Positions 62,229 through 64,000 of a stretch of 64,000 bases of DNA are shown here, piece by piece. The notes below the pieces were generated by a model that worked only from the letters and a program-made list of their open reading frames with translations, made no database searches and had not been told where the DNA came from. A program made the translations under genes and the position numbers. The first letter of the stretch is position 1. Each line of letters begins with the position of its first letter. The stretch is taken from assembly GCF_023715615.1 (NCBI RefSeq), contig NZ_JAMBOM010000009.1:1-64000 (forward strand), written 5' to 3'. This DNA comes from Sporosarcina aquimarina (GTDB lineage Bacteria; Bacillota; Bacilli; Bacillales_A; Planococcaceae).

Positions 62229-62792
62229 ATGAAAATGATAATTGGGCTCGGGAATCCGGGCAAACAATATGCGTCGACCCGTCATAATGTCGGATTTCAA
62301 GCAATCGATTTATTGGCAGAGCAGCTAAATGCACCAGCTATGCAAACAAAATTCAATGGAATGATCACCACAGTTCATGTAGGAACGGAAAAAGTCATGC
62401 TTGTAAAACCATTAACGTATATGAACCTATCCGGCGAATGCGTGCGTCCTCTTTTGGACTACTACGAAATAGATGATGACGAGATTGTCGTCATTTATGA
62501 TGATTTAGACCTGGCACCTGGAAAGTTACGTCTTCGTGCAAAAGGCGGTGCGGGCGGACATAACGGCATGAAATCATTGATTGCTCATATAGGAACAAAC
62601 GAATTCAACCGAATCCGTGTTGGTGTTGGTAGACCGGATGGACCTATCAGTGTAGCAGATTATGTACTTAGCGCATTCAGCAAAGACGAACAGCCGCTCA
62701 TTCAGAAGGCGGTGGAAAGAAGCGCATCCGCCTGTCGAGCATGGTTAGAACGTCCGTTTCTTGAAATAATGAACGAATATAATGGAGCTTAA
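62229..62792 (+). CDS. pth: Peptidyl-tRNA hydrolase
   Basis: A 187-residue enzyme releasing stalled peptides from tRNA. Active-site motifs GLGNPGKQYASTRHNVGF and KGGAGGHNGMKSL. It is the spoVC gene of B. subtilis. Confidence 0.97.
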   Translation: MKMIIGLGNPGKQYASTRHNVGFQAIDLLAEQLNAPAMQTKFNGMITTVHVGTEKVMLVKPLTYMNLSGECVRPLLDYYEIDDDEIVVIYDDLDLAPGKLRLRAKGGAGGHNGMKSLIAHIGTNEFNRIRVGVGRPDGPISVADYVLSAFSKDEQPLIQKAVERSASACRAWLERPFLEIMNEYNGA

Positions 62793-62848
62793 GCATAAGT
62801 CATCCCAACCATGCCTATACTTGTACAAAAAGAGAGGCGGTCTACTGG

Positions 62849-63076
62849 GTGATTTCTTATCGTTGTAAACATTGCCAAACGGAAATCGGTTCGATTCCGT
62901 TCGCATCCGTCGAGGAAACAATCCGCGACTTGTTAAAGGCAGATGAAACGAACGAGGAGCGCTTTGTCGAAATATCTCATCATGGCGGGCTGGAAGTTCG
63001 TTGTATTTGCGAACAGTGTGAGCGCGTGATGCATGCGTCTCCAGATTATTACACAGTTGAAAAGTGGCTTCAATGA
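62849..63076 (+). CDS. fin: Anti-sigma-F factor Fin
   Basis: A 75-residue zinc protein that inhibits sigma-F RNA polymerase in the forespore during engulfment. Two CxxC pairs: YRCKHCQTE and RCICEQCERV. GTG start with GAGGCGG 9 nt upstream. Position between pth and mfd matches B. subtilis yabK. Confidence 0.93.
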   Translation: MISYRCKHCQTEIGSIPFASVEETIRDLLKADETNEERFVEISHHGGLEVRCICEQCERVMHASPDYYTVEKWLQ

Positions 63077-63157
63077 GAAGCCTGGCTTTGGCACCTCTTC
63101 AAGGGTGTGCAAAGCTTTTTGTGCTTATGCATTTCAGGGAGAAAGGGACGGATTCGA

Positions 63158-64000
63158 ATGGATTCTCTAGTAAACTATTACGAAACGACTTCGGAAATTG
63201 AGCGGTTGACGAGCGAACTCAAACAAGGACGAGATCGTCAATTGCTGACTGGGTTGACGGGCGGTGCAAAAACGCTTCTATTCCAAGCACTACAAAAAGA
63301 TACGAGCCGTCCAATGCTCATCGTCTCGCCGAATATGCTACAGGCACAGCGTACATATGAAGACCTTGTCAAGCTGTTGGGCGAAACCCAAGTCCATTTA
63401 TACCCTGCAGAAGAGTTAGTTGCGGCTGACTTTGCTTTTGCAAGTTTTGAACTACGCGCAGGACGAATTGACACACTCAATCATTTGGCAAAACACCGTG
63501 AGGGCATTTATATCACGCCTGTAGCGGGTCTGAAAAAAATTGTCCCTTCCAAGGAACGGTGGGAAAGCAGCACGTTATCTGCGGCAGTCGGTGATTCGAT
63601 TCAAACAGAAGACTGGCTGCAACGTTTGATAAGTATGGGATATTCCCGACAGGATATGGTCACAGCGCCGGGTGAATTTGCCCTCCGTGGCGGGATTTTA
63701 GACGTCTATCCTCTCACTATGGAAGACCCCGTCCGTGTAGAGTTGTTTGATACAGATATCGATTCCATTCGTACGTTTTCAGCTGAAGATCAACGCTCTA
63801 CTGGAAAACTGGACAAACTGACTCTTTTACCTGCGACTGAATTCACTTGGTCTGACGAGGATCTCCGGCAGATTGCAGACAAGCTTGAAGGTTCTCTTTC
63901 AAAAAGTTTAAAGAAAGTGAAAGATGAGCTTGTAAAAGAGAAGTTACTGCTTTCTATCTCAGCAGATATAGAGCTGATGAGGACTGGAATTCAGCCAGAG
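63158..64000 (+). CDS. mfd: Transcription-repair coupling factor Mfd, N-terminal part (cut by window end)
   Basis: The first 281 residues of the translocase that releases stalled RNA polymerase and recruits UvrA. The N-terminal UvrB-like module is visible: LLTGLTGGAKTLLFQALQ (degenerate Walker A), LYPAEELVAADFAFAS and the ALRGGILDVYPL motif. No stop before 64000. Confidence 0.97.
   Translation, partial: MDSLVNYYETTSEIERLTSELKQGRDRQLLTGLTGGAKTLLFQALQKDTSRPMLIVSPNMLQAQRTYEDLVKLLGETQVHLYPAEELVAADFAFASFELRAGRIDTLNHLAKHREGIYITPVAGLKKIVPSKERWESSTLSAAVGDSIQTEDWLQRLISMGYSRQDMVTAPGEFALRGGILDVYPLTMEDPVRVELFDTDIDSIRTFSAEDQRSTGKLDKLTLLPATEFTWSDEDLRQIADKLEGSLSKSLKKVKDELVKEKLLLSISADIELMRTGIQPE

Overview
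The window reads as an origin-proximal piece of a Bacillales chromosome, most likely from the Planococcaceae (Sporosarcina-like). The backbone order 5S rRNA - guaB - dacA - serS - tadA - dgk/dck - tRNA-Ser - SRP RNA - dnaX - ebfC - recR - bofA - tmk - darA - holB - ricT - yabA - trmN - rsmI - abrB - metG - tatD - yabE - rnmV - ksgA - veg - sspF - ispE - purR - ridA - spoVG - glmU - prs - ctc - pth - fin - mfd is that of Bacillus subtilis. bofA, sspF, spoVG and fin point to an endospore former. The genus is inferred from gene order and protein resemblance, not from a database match.

Layout. 1-0.5 kb: the 3' part of a 5S rRNA gene, its terminator and a 20-bp tandem repeat block. 0.6-9.3 kb: gpx, guaB, dacA, an orphan pdxR-type regulator on the minus strand, serS behind a T-box, tadA, dgk and dck. 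9.3-13.7 kb: a tryptophan-to-anthranilate operon (kynU, kynA, an NSS-family transporter, kynB). 13.7-18.4 kb: an AT-rich accessory block of small unrelated genes, several of them preceded by copies of one degenerate leader of about 50 bp. 18.4-20.35 kb: a GC-richer DUF2243/CtaG pair lying between a broken copy of the aspartokinase 3' end and the intact gene. 20.35-25.2 kb: aspartokinase, divergent from hom-thrC-thrB. 25.3-30.4 kb: a second accessory block with a DUF2087/GIY-YIG pair and an apparent peptide quorum-sensing module. 30.4-34 kb: tRNA-Ser, SRP RNA and a GHL10/SLH surface protein. From 34 kb to the end: almost pure backbone, apart from a metNIQ-M20 operon under a SAM riboswitch inserted between abrB and metG.

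The main discovery candidate is at 26.7-30.0 kb. A 17-codon ORF (29002-29055, minus strand, strong Shine-Dalgarno) encodes MLDFIISMLDIWFIGGG. It is divergent from an Rgg/GadR/MutR-type regulator (29167-30024). Its acidic residue followed by hydrophobic residues and a glycine tail resembles the short hydrophobic peptide (SHP) pheromones of streptococcal Rgg systems, and the divergent arrangement is the same. Downstream of the peptide, on the same strand, are a secreted permuted NlpC/P60-like cysteine hydrolase and a membrane-anchored, propeller-like protein; these are the obvious candidate targets.

Most proteins are backbone housekeeping: GTP synthesis (guaB), cell wall (dacA, glmU), translation (serS, metG, pth, ksgA, rnmV, ctc), DNA replication and repair (dnaX, holB, yabA, recR, mfd), and signalling (darA, ricT, abrB, purR). 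Starts were moved from the longest ORF to the start best supported by a ribosome binding site and family alignment; changes of start are stated in each entry.
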